From NCBI RefSeq assembly GCF_001898575.1, contig NZ_MKUD01000063.1, forward strand, positions 124,001 through 188,000: DNA of 64,000 nt, given 5' to 3'. The notes beneath the pieces were generated by a model that had not been told where the DNA came from, did no database searches, and saw nothing but the letters and a program-made list of their open reading frames with translations. This DNA comes from Spirosoma sp. 48-14. GTDB taxonomy: Bacteria; Bacteroidota; Bacteroidia; Cytophagales; Spirosomataceae. Positions 24,779 through 33,819 of this stretch are shown in pieces (the first letter of the stretch is position 1; the number at the start of each line of letters is the position of its first letter). Made by a program: the position numbers and the translations under genes.

Positions 24779-26239
24779 ATGCAATCCAACAGACGCACGT
24801 TTATCAGGACCCTGTCAGCGGCTTCGGCAATCGTCGCAACGGAGGGCCTCGCCAAGCCATTCGGCGCTCCTGCCTACATTCCCAATCTGATGAAAGTTAG
24901 TCCGAACGATAAAATCCGGATTGCAACCATCGGGATGGGGATTCAGGGCAATTTTGACACACGGGCGGCCCTGCGTAACCCAGACATTGAACTGGTCGGA
25001 GTTGCTGATCTATACACGGGTCGGCTCGAACACGCCAAAAGCGAATACGGCAAGGATAAAACGCTGTTTACAACCCGCGATTACCGCGAAATTCTGGCCC
25101 GCCCCGATGTCGATGCGGTGCTGATTGTAACCCCCGACCACTGGCACGACCATATCACCATAGCCTCGTTGAAAGCCGGAAAGCATGTGTACTGCGAAAA
25201 ACCGATGGTCCAGCACCTGAACGAAGGCAAAGCCGTGATTGATGCCTGGAAAAAATCGGGCAAGACCATGCAGGTCGGTAGCCAACGCATCAGCAGTGCC
25301 GCCTTTCAGGAAGCCAAACGGCTGGTCGAAGCGGGCGAAATTGGGGCCATCAATTACATTGAATCGAACAGCGACCGTTTCAACGCCATAGGTGCCTGGA
25401 ACTACTCGATTCCACCCGATGCCTCACCCCAAACCGTCGACTGGGATCGCTTCCTGGGCGATGCGCCGAAACGACCGTTCGATGCCACCCGGTTCTTCCG
25501 CTGGCGGAACTACAAGGACTACGGCACGGGCGTTGCGGGCGATCTGTTCATCCACCTCATTACCGGCGTTCACTTCGTAACCAACACGCTGGGGCCAACC
25601 CGTATTTTCTCGTCGGGCAATCTGGCCTACTGGAAAGATGGCCGCGACGTGCCTGATGTGATGTCGTGCATCATGGATTACCCCAAAACCGACCAGCATG
25701 AGGCTTTCCAGATGGTACTCCGGGTAAACTTTGCCAACGCGGGGAAAATCAACAATGTCACACGGATCATCGGCAACGAAGGGCAGATCGAGTTTTCGGA
25801 AGATAACCTCATCATGACCAAGAAAAAGTTACCCATTGCGCCCGGCTACGGCAATTACGATAGCTTCTTTACCTTTACGGAGCCCGTTCAGCAGGAATTT
25901 GTCAAACAATACGACGCCAAATATCCGCCCGACACGCGAACCGCTGAGCCGGTAAAAGAAGTGAAGTTTACCGCCCCAAAAGATGATGACGCTCACGCCA
26001 AACACTTTGGCAACTTCTTCGAAAATGTTCGTAAAGGTAGTCAGGGTACGGTCGAAGATCCGGTATTCGGCTTCCGGGCAGCTGCTCCTGTACTGGCCTG
26101 CAACGAAAGCTATTTCGAACAAAAAGTGGTGTATTGGGACCCGGTTACGATGACGCAGAAGAATCCCTCGGCTCCCGCATCAGGAAAAAAGAAACCGTCT
26201 GTAACGGCTTCGTCAAAAATGGCAGCGAAGAAATCGTAA
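24779..26239 (+). CDS. Exported Gfo/Idh/MocA family oxidoreductase
   Basis: A 486-residue NAD(P)-dependent sugar oxidoreductase. It starts with a Tat-type signal (RRTFIRTLSAASAIVA), then a Rossmann fold (RIATIGMGIQGNFD, residues about 43-56), VDAVLIVTPDHWH, the hallmark HVYCEKPM (about 139-146) and the C-terminal catalytic/oligomerisation domain (GVAGDLFIHLITGVHF). The tail is Lys/Ala/Ser-rich. Exported members of this family are frequent in Bacteroidota and planctomycetes and act on unusual sugars or glycosides. Its context of ThuA and isomerase-like proteins fits carbohydrate turnover in the periplasm, but the substrate is unknown. Confidence 0.92.
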   Translation: MQSNRRTFIRTLSAASAIVATEGLAKPFGAPAYIPNLMKVSPNDKIRIATIGMGIQGNFDTRAALRNPDIELVGVADLYTGRLEHAKSEYGKDKTLFTTRDYREILARPDVDAVLIVTPDHWHDHITIASLKAGKHVYCEKPMVQHLNEGKAVIDAWKKSGKTMQVGSQRISSAAFQEAKRLVEAGEIGAINYIESNSDRFNAIGAWNYSIPPDASPQTVDWDRFLGDAPKRPFDATRFFRWRNYKDYGTGVAGDLFIHLITGVHFVTNTLGPTRIFSSGNLAYWKDGRDVPDVMSCIMDYPKTDQHEAFQMVLRVNFANAGKINNVTRIIGNEGQIEFSEDNLIMTKKKLPIAPGYGNYDSFFTFTEPVQQEFVKQYDAKYPPDTRTAEPVKEVKFTAPKDDDAHAKHFGNFFENVRKGSQGTVEDPVFGFRAAAPVLACNESYFEQKVVYWDPVTMTQKNPSAPASGKKKPSVTASSKMAAKKS

Positions 26240-26317
26240 TGAAAAATGTGTAACTAATTTTTTCGAACCCCACGGGCCAATAGAATGTCAGGATTAGACG
26301 CTGTTTGAGTTCGTGGT

Positions 26318-26362
26318 GGCAGGTTCTTACAACCTTGCCAGGGCAGATTTAAGAATCTGCCC
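26318..26362. repeat. Tandem hairpin repeat element
   Basis: Two adjacent hairpins: GGCAGGTT/AACCTTGCC (26318-26339, one bulge) and GGGCAGATT/AATCTGCCC (26341-26362, perfect, loop TAAG). The preceding GTTTGAGTTCGTGG and first hairpin resemble the sequence at 52854-52892, so this is a dispersed element. Confidence 0.65.
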
Positions 26363-26378
26363 TCACTCTACCTAAAGT

Positions 26379-26435
26379 AATACAGCAAAGGCATCATAGA
26401 TTCGTAACTGAACGCTATGATGCCTTTGCTGTATT
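26379..26435. terminator. Palindrome containing the end of the sigma-factor gene
   Basis: Perfect 21-bp arms (26379-26399 and 26415-26435) around a 15-nt loop. The right arm is the last six codons and TAG stop of the sigma-factor gene read on minus; the left arm is its inverted copy downstream. It is a strong stem at the transcript end, without a clear T-tract. Confidence 0.75.
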
Positions 26436-26960
26436 CCGTACCTGTTGCATAGCCATTCGTAATTGTTGCCGAACCGTTTCGACAGGGATTCCCAGCGAAC
26501 GAGCGGCTTCTTCGGGTGTGCAGTTTTTAAATAAAACCATATCCAGCAGTTGCTTTTGCTGGCTTTCAACAGCATTAGTCGGTAAAATAGTAAGGACCGC
26601 TGCCTTACTTTCTCCCCACATCGGACGAACAACCTGCCCTGCTTCGGTTAACTGAAGTGTAGGCCTGGATACAGAAGTACGCTCCTTAAGAGCATCCAAA
26701 GCCGTGCACCGGGCAATTTGCAGGAGCCATACAAATAGGGGTTGTTTGGTGGGTTTAAATTGAGGCAGCTCATAACGGACTTTACTAAACGTTGCCTCCA
26801 GCAGCAATACAGCTTCTGCTTTCTCAGGAATAATTTTGTTGATTACTCCCAGCAACACAGCCGCATACCGATCGTAGATCGCTGAAAACGTTAGTTGATT
26901 ATCGGATTCCGACTGGCCCAATAATCCCTCCTTCCGCGAGAGCGTAATTGGGATTCTCAT
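26415..26960 (-). CDS. ECF-type sigma factor
   Basis: A 181-residue sigma-70-like protein. Region 2 runs through FSAIYDRYAAVLLGVINKI and FVWLLQIARCTALDALKER (about 25-95). Region 4 has KNCTPEEAARSLGIPVETVRQQLRMAMQQV (about 145-175), a helix-turn-helix. Region 2 is less conserved than in the sigma factor at 3592. No anti-sigma gene is adjacent on either side. The coding end forms half of a perfect palindrome. Confidence 0.85.
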   Translation of the reverse strand: MRIPITLSRKEGLLGQSESDNQLTFSAIYDRYAAVLLGVINKIIPEKAEAVLLLEATFSKVRYELPQFKPTKQPLFVWLLQIARCTALDALKERTSVSRPTLQLTEAGQVVRPMWGESKAAVLTILPTNAVESQQKQLLDMVLFKNCTPEEAARSLGIPVETVRQQLRMAMQQVRNTAKAS

Positions 26961-27155
26961 ATGGATATAGGGAAAAGTTATTCATGTTGATCAAATACCC
27001 CTTGGGTCATTACGGCAGAATTAGCAGGTCATATATGAAGCTTCTTCTTCAGAACACCATTAGCGACTAACATTTTGTTCAGCATTAAGTTTAATTATTT
27101 TTTTTTGTGGTTTCGCTCCTCACTCTTTTCTGCCCTTTCCCTGAACAAAGTAGGA

Positions 27156-27182
27156 TTGCCATGCGGTTCGTTTGTACCTTTG
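27156..27182 (+). promoter_or_regulatory. Promoter of the ferredoxin gene
   Basis: TACCTTTG (27175-27182) matches TAnnTTTG, with TTG at 27156-27158 about where a -33 element belongs. The ATG is 22 nt downstream. Confidence 0.6.
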
Positions 27183-27204
27183 AACCTGCATTCAATCAGA
27201 CTTT

Positions 27205-27510
27205 ATGAAATACAAGAAGCACGTTTTCATTTGTAATAACCAAAAGCCTGCACCCAAAAAGTCGTGTGGAGAAGCCCATGGGAACGAATTAGTCGATGCA
27301 TTTAAAGCAGCTCTGGCACAGCGTGGATTACTGAAAGAGATGCGGGCACAACGAACTGGCTGCCTCGATGCCTGCGCCTTCGGCCCCAGTCTGGTCGTTT
27401 ACCCCGAAGGTACATACTATGGGAATGTACAACTTTCTGATGTCGACGAAATTGTTGACAGTCATCTGGTGAACAATCAGCCCGTCGAACGATTAAAGCT
27501 GGACTTTTAA
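27205..27510 (+). CDS. Thioredoxin-like [2Fe-2S] ferredoxin
   Basis: A 101-residue protein of the thioredoxin-fold ferredoxin type: HVFICNNQKP at the N-terminus, then four cysteines (C10, C21, C53, C57) in the C-x10-C...C-x3-C pattern that binds a [2Fe-2S] cluster, with TGCLDACAFGPSLVVYPEG containing the last two. It is a cytosolic one-electron carrier; partners are not evident nearby. Monocistronic context: own promoter upstream and a long inverted repeat downstream. Confidence 0.9.
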   Translation: MKYKKHVFICNNQKPAPKKSCGEAHGNELVDAFKAALAQRGLLKEMRAQRTGCLDACAFGPSLVVYPEGTYYGNVQLSDVDEIVDSHLVNNQPVERLKLDF

Positions 27511-27512
27511 CG

Positions 27513-27592
27513 TTTACAGCGTTGGGTATACGGTTCCTGGTAAGCTGAGTAGTCAGTCTTACTCGCGAAAACCATATACCCAACGCTGTAAA
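27513..27592. repeat. Long inverted repeat, 18-bp arms
   Basis: 27513-27530 and 27575-27592 are exact reverse complements (TTTACAGCGTTGGGTATA and its complement) separated by 44 nt. It lies between the ferredoxin stop and the HAD start, ending 16 nt before the latter. Confidence 0.8.
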
Positions 27593-27608
27593 TTGAAAAC
27601 GACGTTCC

Positions 27609-28298
27609 ATGTACAAACACCTGTTTTTCGACCTCGACCATACCTTGTGGGATTTCGACCGGAACTCAGCCGAGTGTATTACTGAGCTTTTTGACACCTT
27701 CCGACTGGCCGATCTGGGTATTGAGTCGGCAGCGGAATTTAGTCGGCACTTTATTGCCGTGAACCGAAAGCTGTGGGCCGACTACGACAAAAACCTGATT
27801 GAGCACAGTTACATCCGGCAGCACCGATTTCCGATGGTATTTCGGGCATTAGGCGTCGACGAGTCGGCGGTTCAGGCCGACCTGAATGCCGAATACCTGA
27901 AATTGCTTCCTTACAAACCACATCTATTGGAATCGGCCCGCGATATTCTGGACTACCTGCATGGCCGGTATGTGATGCACATTATCACCAACGGGTTCGC
28001 CGAAATTCAGGCAATCAAGATGAACAGTTCCGATATTGCTCACTATTTCGTGAACGTAATTACGAGTGAGAAAGCCAACGCCAAAAAGCCTGATCCACGG
28101 GTATTTGAGTACGCAATGGCGATCAGTGGCACAACAGCCGCCGAGAGTTTGATGATTGGCGATAACTACGAGGCCGATATTCTGGGAGCTAAAAGTGTGG
28201 GTATCGACACGCTATTCTATAACCCGGCAGGTATCTCTGTTGCCGATAAACCGACCTACGAGATTTGCCACTGGAATGAACTCAGGGCTATTCTGTAA
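27609..28298 (+). CDS. HAD hydrolase, YjjG-type noncanonical nucleotide phosphatase
   Basis: A 229-residue HAD phosphatase. Motif I is FFDLDHTLWDFD (D8, D10), motif II IITNGF (about 130), motif III a Lys in SEKANAKKPDPRVFEYA, and motif IV MIGDNYEADILGAKSVG. DHTLWDF and the helical cap match YjjG, a nucleotidase that clears abnormal pyrimidine mononucleotides. Cytosolic. It sits between the inverted repeat and an SDR gene on the same strand. Confidence 0.9.
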   Translation: MYKHLFFDLDHTLWDFDRNSAECITELFDTFRLADLGIESAAEFSRHFIAVNRKLWADYDKNLIEHSYIRQHRFPMVFRALGVDESAVQADLNAEYLKLLPYKPHLLESARDILDYLHGRYVMHIITNGFAEIQAIKMNSSDIAHYFVNVITSEKANAKKPDPRVFEYAMAISGTTAAESLMIGDNYEADILGAKSVGIDTLFYNPAGISVADKPTYEICHWNELRAIL

Positions 28299-28340
28299 CT
28301 ATGTTTGCGGTATATTGTAAGCTCCCAACTAATCAAACCT

Positions 28341-29120
28341 ATGAACTTAACGAATAAAACAGCCATCGTTTCGGGGGGAGCTTCCGGTTTAGGCGAAGCC
28401 ACTACGCGCATGCTGGTTGCGAACGGAGCCAATGTGATTATTCTGGACCTGAATGATACCCGCGGACAGGCACTGGCCGAAGAACTGGGGCCGCAGGTAC
28501 GTTTTCATCGAACCAACGTTACCGATGAGGCCGACGTTCAGGCAGCGATTAATCTGGCCATACAAACGTTTGGCGGTTTGCATATCAATGTCAACTGTGC
28601 CGGAGTAGCCGAAGCCCGTAAAACAGTCGGCAAAGTCGATGGTGTATACGGTGCGCACTCGCTGGCGGCTTTTCAGAAAGTAATTTCCGTCAATTTGATT
28701 GGTACATTCAATGTTATTCGGCTGGCGGCCCTAGCTATGGAGTCGAACGCACCTGACGAAGAAGGTGAGCGTGGAGTCATTATCAATACGGCTTCGGTAG
28801 CAGCTTATGACGGGCAAATCGGCCAGGCAGCTTATTCGGCCTCAAAAGGTGGCATTGTCGGAATGACCTTACCCATTGCCCGCGATCTGGCCCGTTCCGG
28901 GATTCGGGTCATGACTATTGCGCCCGGTTTATTCGAAACACCGCTACTCGCCAGCCTCCCCGAAGAAGCGCGTCTATCGCTGGGTCATCAAGTCCCGTTC
29001 CCGTCACGATTAGGTAGGCCAGGAGAGTATGCTATGCTGGCCAAAAGCATTATCGAAAACCCGATGCTCAACGGTGAAGTGATCCGGCTGGATGGAGCCA
29101 TCCGCATGGCCCCAAAATAA
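28341..29120 (+). CDS. Short-chain dehydrogenase, 3-hydroxyacyl-CoA dehydrogenase type II-like
   Basis: From the ATG at 28341 the protein has 259 residues; a 12-codon upstream extension in frame is not SDR-like and is rejected. Motifs: [15 protein letters not shown] (cofactor site), ILDLND (NAD preference), NCAGVAEA, the catalytic YSASKGG with a Ser in [10 protein letters not shown], and [14 protein letters not shown]. This resembles the HSD17B10/3-hydroxy-2-methylbutyryl-CoA dehydrogenase group, so a role in fatty-acid or isoleucine breakdown is likely. It begins 42 nt after the HAD gene. Confidence 0.9.
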   Translation: MNLTNKTAIVSGGASGLGEATTRMLVANGANVIILDLNDTRGQALAEELGPQVRFHRTNVTDEADVQAAINLAIQTFGGLHINVNCAGVAEARKTVGKVDGVYGAHSLAAFQKVISVNLIGTFNVIRLAALAMESNAPDEEGERGVIINTASVAAYDGQIGQAAYSASKGGIVGMTLPIARDLARSGIRVMTIAPGLFETPLLASLPEEARLSLGHQVPFPSRLGRPGEYAMLAKSIIENPMLNGEVIRLDGAIRMAPK

Positions 29121-29131
29121 CGGTTCTCATT

Positions 29132-30394
29132 TTATAACACTTCCCCGATAACAAGCAGTTGTCCGACGTAACCATTTTGGGGTGCATACTGAGCGGGATC
29201 GGCGATTACCTGATTTCGTCGTTTAAGGATCGTGGCCTTATCCAGCTTTTGCGAATCGAGGGTTATTTCGACCGTATGAACCCCATCGGGAAGCGGTGGT
29301 AGTAAAATATAGTTAGCGCGATAATACGTACAGTACTCATCGAACCGAGGGAATACCATGGGTTCCTGTCCATCGACCACCACCCGATATTGCCCGCAAC
29401 CTGGTCCCATGACGTCGTATAAGCCTAAACGAGTACCTCGAAAACGGACCTTTAGTTGCTCGCCGGAATTGGTCGCTTTTAATAAAGACGTAAAGCGGTT
29501 TGAGAGCTTCCTGGCTACCGAATCAGTAGCTGGCGTAATTACCTGCCAACCCGCCGACCGAGTAGCCCGCTCGCCACTGACCATCTGAGCATTCTCCCAG
29601 TTGTTTGGATAGAGAGGCCCTTTAAGTTGCCCTCGCGGTTTTGTAGCGGTTTTATCTAATACCCTAAAGGCCCGAATCAACGCTTCGGTATAGAGTCGAT
29701 GGCCCGTTTGCGGATACGGATGCACGTTATCAGCCGAAAAAACCAGTTTGCCAGGATACTCGTCGGGCTTCCCACTGAAAACCAGTTCGCCCTTTTCGGC
29801 CAACTGCACCACTTCCAGCCCCATATGAATGGACGGAATCGCATAGTGATCGGCAATCGTTTCCATCACCGAAGCCGACAGCGGGAAATAGCCTTTTGCC
29901 AATGTAGGGGCCATAGGAGCCGACAGCGTGTACACAAAACAAATATCGGTTTGCAGATTGGCCTGCCAGATTTGCCGAACGATACCTTCCATCGCTAAAG
30001 CAATTGGCGTAGGCTTTTTTCCATTATCATTTACAGCAAACTCCACAAAAACCAGGTCAGGTTTATAGGCCAGAACCTGGTCCTTCAGCCGAAAAACGCC
30101 CAGGTCAGACCCTGTACCGCCAACGGCAGCGACAATCTGCTCAATACTGGATTTCGGATATTGCTGTTGAAACCACTTCAGCGATTGTTCCCGCCAGCCT
30201 CCTCCTGCTTCGGTAATACTCCCCCCCAAATACGCTATTTTGACGTGCTGCCCGGCTCTGACTTTTTGAAAGAAATAAGGTAAGCCACTACGTGGTCTGC
30301 ATTCTTGAGCCTTCACCAGCGTATCAGGCTGCGCAGCGCTCACGGTGGCAAAGCCAAGCAGCAACAGAGCGTAAAAAAATGCCGTTTTTACCAT
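29132..30394 (-). CDS. Secreted SGNH/GDSL hydrolase
   Basis: A 420-residue protein with a signal peptide (FFYALLLLGFATVSAAQ). The SGNH domain covers about 40-245: block I IAYLGGSITEAGGGW with the nucleophile Ser, block II Gly in VGGTGSDLG, block III VEFAVNDNG with Asn, and block V DNVHPYPQTGH with the Asp-His pair. The remaining about 170 residues look like a beta-sandwich (VRFRGTRLGLYDVMGPGCGQYRVVVDGQ), perhaps carbohydrate binding. It probably removes acyl groups from a polysaccharide. Confidence 0.88.
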   Translation of the reverse strand: MVKTAFFYALLLLGFATVSAAQPDTLVKAQECRPRSGLPYFFQKVRAGQHVKIAYLGGSITEAGGGWREQSLKWFQQQYPKSSIEQIVAAVGGTGSDLGVFRLKDQVLAYKPDLVFVEFAVNDNGKKPTPIALAMEGIVRQIWQANLQTDICFVYTLSAPMAPTLAKGYFPLSASVMETIADHYAIPSIHMGLEVVQLAEKGELVFSGKPDEYPGKLVFSADNVHPYPQTGHRLYTEALIRAFRVLDKTATKPRGQLKGPLYPNNWENAQMVSGERATRSAGWQVITPATDSVARKLSNRFTSLLKATNSGEQLKVRFRGTRLGLYDVMGPGCGQYRVVVDGQEPMVFPRFDEYCTYYRANYILLPPLPDGVHTVEITLDSQKLDKATILKRRNQVIADPAQYAPQNGYVGQLLVIGEVL

Positions 30395-30482
30395 ATCGAA
30401 AAATTCAGGTCGATAGTACTTTCCGCAAGCCCCACCCAGGAACGCAACAAGAATGCCGCCCTATTGAAATCATTCTCAAAAA

Positions 30483-30513
30483 AAAAGCGACTTACGGAAT
30501 CCGCAGGTCGCTT
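30483..30513 (-). terminator. Terminator of the FKBP operon
   Basis: AAAGCGAC and GTCGCTTT pair around an inner CGGA/TCCG palindrome. On the minus strand the stem is followed by a run of Ts (the A-run ending at 30485 on plus). It lies 28 nt past the stop of the gene at 30541. Confidence 0.8.
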
Positions 30514-30540
30514 TAAGAAATAGCATGCATGCTACATTGC

Positions 30541-31485
30541 TTATTGCACAGAAACCAGCTCTATATCAAACCGCAATGGAGCATAAGGCGGAATTATATA
30601 ACTTGCCGTAGTCGAATTTGTTACGCCCTTACTGGCATACCCCAACTTCGAGGCAAATACAATCGTTGCTTTTTCGCCTACCTTCAGTTTTGATAACCCC
30701 TCCGAAAAACCAGGTATAAATTGGGAAGCGGTCGACGCCAGGGTTCCCGTACCAGTACTGTCAAAGGCGGTCCCCAGTTTCAGGTTCGACGTAGCTCGAA
30801 GCAATTGGCCTCGGTACTTTATAACCAGCGTTTGTGTAGGACCGGGCGTCTGGCCGGTAGGATTCGACTGTGTTTTGATAAAACGTAAGCCTGTTGATGT
30901 CACCTCGGTGGGTGTCAGCTTCTGGGTGGTCAGGTACTCATCCATCTGCTGGTCTTCAGTACGCACACGATTGAGTCGTACATCAAACCGAACAGGCGAG
31001 TTGGCCGGGAGATCGGATGTTGACCCATTCCCAAACGCCAGAACCGACGGCATAATCATCACAGCCTGATCGCCTTCATGCATTTTTAGCAGTCCCTCTT
31101 CCAGACCCGGCAGCAGTACCCCCTGGTATAAATACCGATACATAGGTGTGCTGATATAGGTTGAATCCAGCAGGCGATCCGTAACCGTAACGGCCCCGCT
31201 CGAATTACTAGGTCCATACAACGCGTAAAGACGATAATTAAATTCTAGCTCAGTACCGTAGGTTGCTGTGAGCCCCGTTGCATTTACTTTCAGCGGAGCA
31301 AAGAAAAGGCCCGTATTGCTGGTAGTGCCGGTTAGCCCTTTAAGGGATGTATACGTATTAATATCAGCCATGTTGGCCTGGTAAATCGTATTAGGGTCCT
31401 GGCTCGGATCAACAACACTATTCGAGCAGGAAGCCAGCCCGAAGCTAACCAGAAGGCCGAAAAAGAAGAAAGGTAATGTACGCAT
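30541..31485 (-). CDS. FKBP-type peptidyl-prolyl isomerase lipoprotein (copy 2)
   Basis: A 314-residue lipoprotein with lipobox GLASC near residue 20. It has two FKBP-like halves: a degenerate one (about 75-175, LEFNYRLYALYG, LEEGLLKMHEGDQAVMIMPSVLAFGNG) and a C-terminal one (about 215-314, LVIKYRGQLL, FIPGFSEGLSKLKVGEKATIVFASKLGYA, IPPYAPLRFDIELV). Periplasmic proline isomerase or chaperone. It follows its paralogue at 31521 by 35 nt and shares the same layout, including EDQQ...EY and the KMHEG loop. Confidence 0.9.
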   Translation of the reverse strand: MRTLPFFFFGLLVSFGLASCSNSVVDPSQDPNTIYQANMADINTYTSLKGLTGTTSNTGLFFAPLKVNATGLTATYGTELEFNYRLYALYGPSNSSGAVTVTDRLLDSTYISTPMYRYLYQGVLLPGLEEGLLKMHEGDQAVMIMPSVLAFGNGSTSDLPANSPVRFDVRLNRVRTEDQQMDEYLTTQKLTPTEVTSTGLRFIKTQSNPTGQTPGPTQTLVIKYRGQLLRATSNLKLGTAFDSTGTGTLASTASQFIPGFSEGLSKLKVGEKATIVFASKLGYASKGVTNSTTASYIIPPYAPLRFDIELVSVQ

Positions 31486-31520
31486 GAAAAATTGAATTGA
31501 TAATCGTTTTTGATCTTAGT

Positions 31521-32429
31521 TTATTTGGCCGAAACCACCGTAACCGTATATACTAACGGCGTATAGGGAGCTACCCGATATAGATACGTTCCATCAGTAG
31601 GTACGGTTGCTTTATTACCAGTAGCTGCATAGCCCAACGCCGATGGGAAAATAAGGATGGCCGATTCGCCCACCCGCAACTGACTCAGCCCTTCGGTATA
31701 CCCACTCAAATTCTTTACATTGGCCCCTGTTGTATCGAAGTCAAACGCCGTTTTTGCCCGAAGCTGCTTCACTGTAGCCGTTGTGGTTATTACAGTTTTA
31801 CCACTCACTGCGTCGCCCGTAGGATTGGTAGTCGTTCGAATCACGCGCACCCCGTTTGTCGTCGTGGTGGTCACTGTCAATTTATTGGCAGCAATGTATT
31901 CCGTAATCTGCTGATCTTCCGTCCGCGCCCGAACGATTGTTACATCATACCGAACAGGCGAATTTGCGGCCACTTTCCCATCCGTCGACCCTACACTCTT
32001 GAACGCCAGGCTGGCAGGCATCAACATGGCAGCACTTTCTCCTTCGTGCATTTTCAGAATACCCTCCTGCAAACCCGTCTTTAGCGAACCATTGAAAAAA
32101 GGAAAAAAGGTCGATGTTGTATTATAGGCAGTATCGACAGCCTGGGCTACAATAACATTGGTATTACTGGTACTACGCGTCAGGACCGATAAAGTATAGT
32201 TTAACTCAAGCTCTTCGCCCAAAGCCGGAACCACCGTAGATGAACTCGCTTTAGTAGTCACGAAATACAGTCCACTCCCCGTTGCCGAGAATGACAGCGG
32301 TTGGGTATCGATATAGCTTTGGATAACTTCCAGATTCGACGTATCTGCAGGATCTACGGAACTGTCTGAGCAGGAAGCCAACCCTACGATTGCTAATAGG
32401 CTCAAAATGAGTAACTGAACGTTAGGCAT
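31521..32429 (-). CDS. FKBP-type peptidyl-prolyl isomerase lipoprotein (copy 1)
   Basis: From the ATG at 32427-32429 the protein has 302 residues, with lipobox GLASC and the same two-halved FKBP plan as its downstream neighbour: ELELNYTLSVLT, LQEGILKMHEGESAAMLMPASLAF, then LSGYTEGLSQLRVGESAILIFPSALGYAATG and VAPYTPLVYTVTVV. Two GTG/TTG codons just upstream could add two residues. The pair clearly arose by tandem duplication with strong divergence; the C-terminal active-site aromatic residues are only partly kept, so chaperone use is as likely as isomerase activity. Confidence 0.9.
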   Translation of the reverse strand: MPNVQLLILSLLAIVGLASCSDSSVDPADTSNLEVIQSYIDTQPLSFSATGSGLYFVTTKASSSTVVPALGEELELNYTLSVLTRSTSNTNVIVAQAVDTAYNTTSTFFPFFNGSLKTGLQEGILKMHEGESAAMLMPASLAFKSVGSTDGKVAANSPVRYDVTIVRARTEDQQITEYIAANKLTVTTTTTNGVRVIRTTTNPTGDAVSGKTVITTTATVKQLRAKTAFDFDTTGANVKNLSGYTEGLSQLRVGESAILIFPSALGYAATGNKATVPTDGTYLYRVAPYTPLVYTVTVVSAK

Positions 32430-32531
32430 CAACACGATACAATATAGGAACTACGCTAACTGACCCCAAAACGTGGCAAAACGTTGGGAATATGATAAAA
32501 AGTTTTCGGGTAACTGTTTACAGAAAGCCGA

Positions 32532-33485
32532 CTATGGCAACAATACCTGATCGATCAAATGAATGACACCGTTATTAGTGAGTACATCAGCCTGCTTTAC
32601 ACTCGACAGGGTGGCATTCTTGGCACCTTTCACCGTAATCTGCCCTGCCCCTACCGTCACGATCAGTTTACTGCCGCTTAGCAGGGTATTATAAGTTCCC
32701 GACTGAAGCTGATTGGAAAACACCGCCCCCGGTATAACATGATACAATAACGTATTGGTCAGGGTCTGTACATTGGCCGATTCAATCGCCGTTTTCGTAT
32801 TGTACACCTTGTCCATCATAAAAGCGGCATCGGTTGGTGCAAATACGGTCACTCCATTGGCAGCCGTTGTGCTCGTCAGCATATCGACCAGTGCCGGGCT
32901 ACTCGTACTAACGCGCTTAAGGGCTGCTGCCAGGTAGGTCAGATTCGGATTATTCTGGATAGCGGCCAGCATACTCCCTGTAGCCGGAACCAGCACCCGA
33001 TCAATGGTGTGTATATATCCATTGGCCACCGTGATCGTGGTCTGAGTCAGTTTAGCGTTGTTGATCGATACCGCCCCATCGGTCGATTTGTTCACGAACG
33101 CAATCCCTTTACTGGCCATTTCTACCGAATTAGCGCCTGAAGGAATAGCACTGATAGCAACCTGACCATATAATACATGATATAAGACAAGTGCCCGCAC
33201 CTGAGCCGGTGTCATAGCCCGAATCGATTCGGCTGTAATACCCGACGCCTGAAAAGCGGCATCGGTCGGTGCAAACAATGTCATATTCCCGTCTTTGAGG
33301 GCATCACTAACCCCGGCATAAGCAACGGCCGCCCGTAATAATCCGAACTGGCTGTCTTCCAGCAGTCGGTCGGTTATGGTTTGCGGCTCTGCAACAGCAT
33401 CGTCACGTTTCTGACAGCCCAATGTGGCCAGCAGGATGACAAACACTGAAAGACGACGTAGCGACATCGAAAACGAAGTGTTCAT
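32532..33485 (-). CDS. Lipoprotein with two fasciclin (FAS1) domains
   Basis: From the ATG at 33483-33485 the protein has 317 residues, with a lipoprotein signal ending LATLGC. Two FAS1 repeats follow: domain 1 (about 40-170: LKDGNMTLFAPTDAAFQASGI, LVLYHVLYGQV, GYIHTIDRVLVP) and domain 2 (about 180-317: NGVTVFAPTDAAFMMD, NTLLYHVIPGAVF, NNGVIHLIDQVLLP). FAS1 proteins mediate adhesion at the cell surface. A TTG-start extension upstream is in frame but not needed. Confidence 0.93.
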   Translation of the reverse strand: MNTSFSMSLRRLSVFVILLATLGCQKRDDAVAEPQTITDRLLEDSQFGLLRAAVAYAGVSDALKDGNMTLFAPTDAAFQASGITAESIRAMTPAQVRALVLYHVLYGQVAISAIPSGANSVEMASKGIAFVNKSTDGAVSINNAKLTQTTITVANGYIHTIDRVLVPATGSMLAAIQNNPNLTYLAAALKRVSTSSPALVDMLTSTTAANGVTVFAPTDAAFMMDKVYNTKTAIESANVQTLTNTLLYHVIPGAVFSNQLQSGTYNTLLSGSKLIVTVGAGQITVKGAKNATLSSVKQADVLTNNGVIHLIDQVLLP

Positions 33486-33819
33486 TACAATGAATGGAAA
33501 AAATAGGTTCGTACCCAAACAACGTACCGCCCTACTTTATGTTTTCTATGGGCACAAAGATACCCAACAAACAACGAAAGAATGAACGTGTAAATCAGTG
33601 AATACAAGATGGCGCCTACTTTCAGGTTTCTATGGTTAAGTATGTCGCTTGCGGTCACCTACCTACCATTAGCACAACCTAATTGAGCTTTATAAGCACA
33701 TATAGGTATAGAATCCGCTGGGTAATATCTGAAAATCAACAAAATAATCCGGTTGCACTGAGGCCGATCGCTTGGAATTCCCATTAATAGTTGCGTACTT
33801 CGTGTCAAATTATAACAAA
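33486..33819. other. Intergenic region between the fasciclin and cspA genes
   Basis: No gene. It contains a minus-strand promoter candidate at 33555-33562. The cspA side probably carries a long 5' leader, as is common for cold-shock mRNAs, but I could not identify a specific structure. Confidence 0.5.
33555..33562 (-). promoter_or_regulatory. Candidate -7 element for the fasciclin lipoprotein gene
   Basis: Read on minus this is TATCTTTG, matching TAnnTTTG, about 70 nt upstream of the ATG at 33485. Confidence 0.5.
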
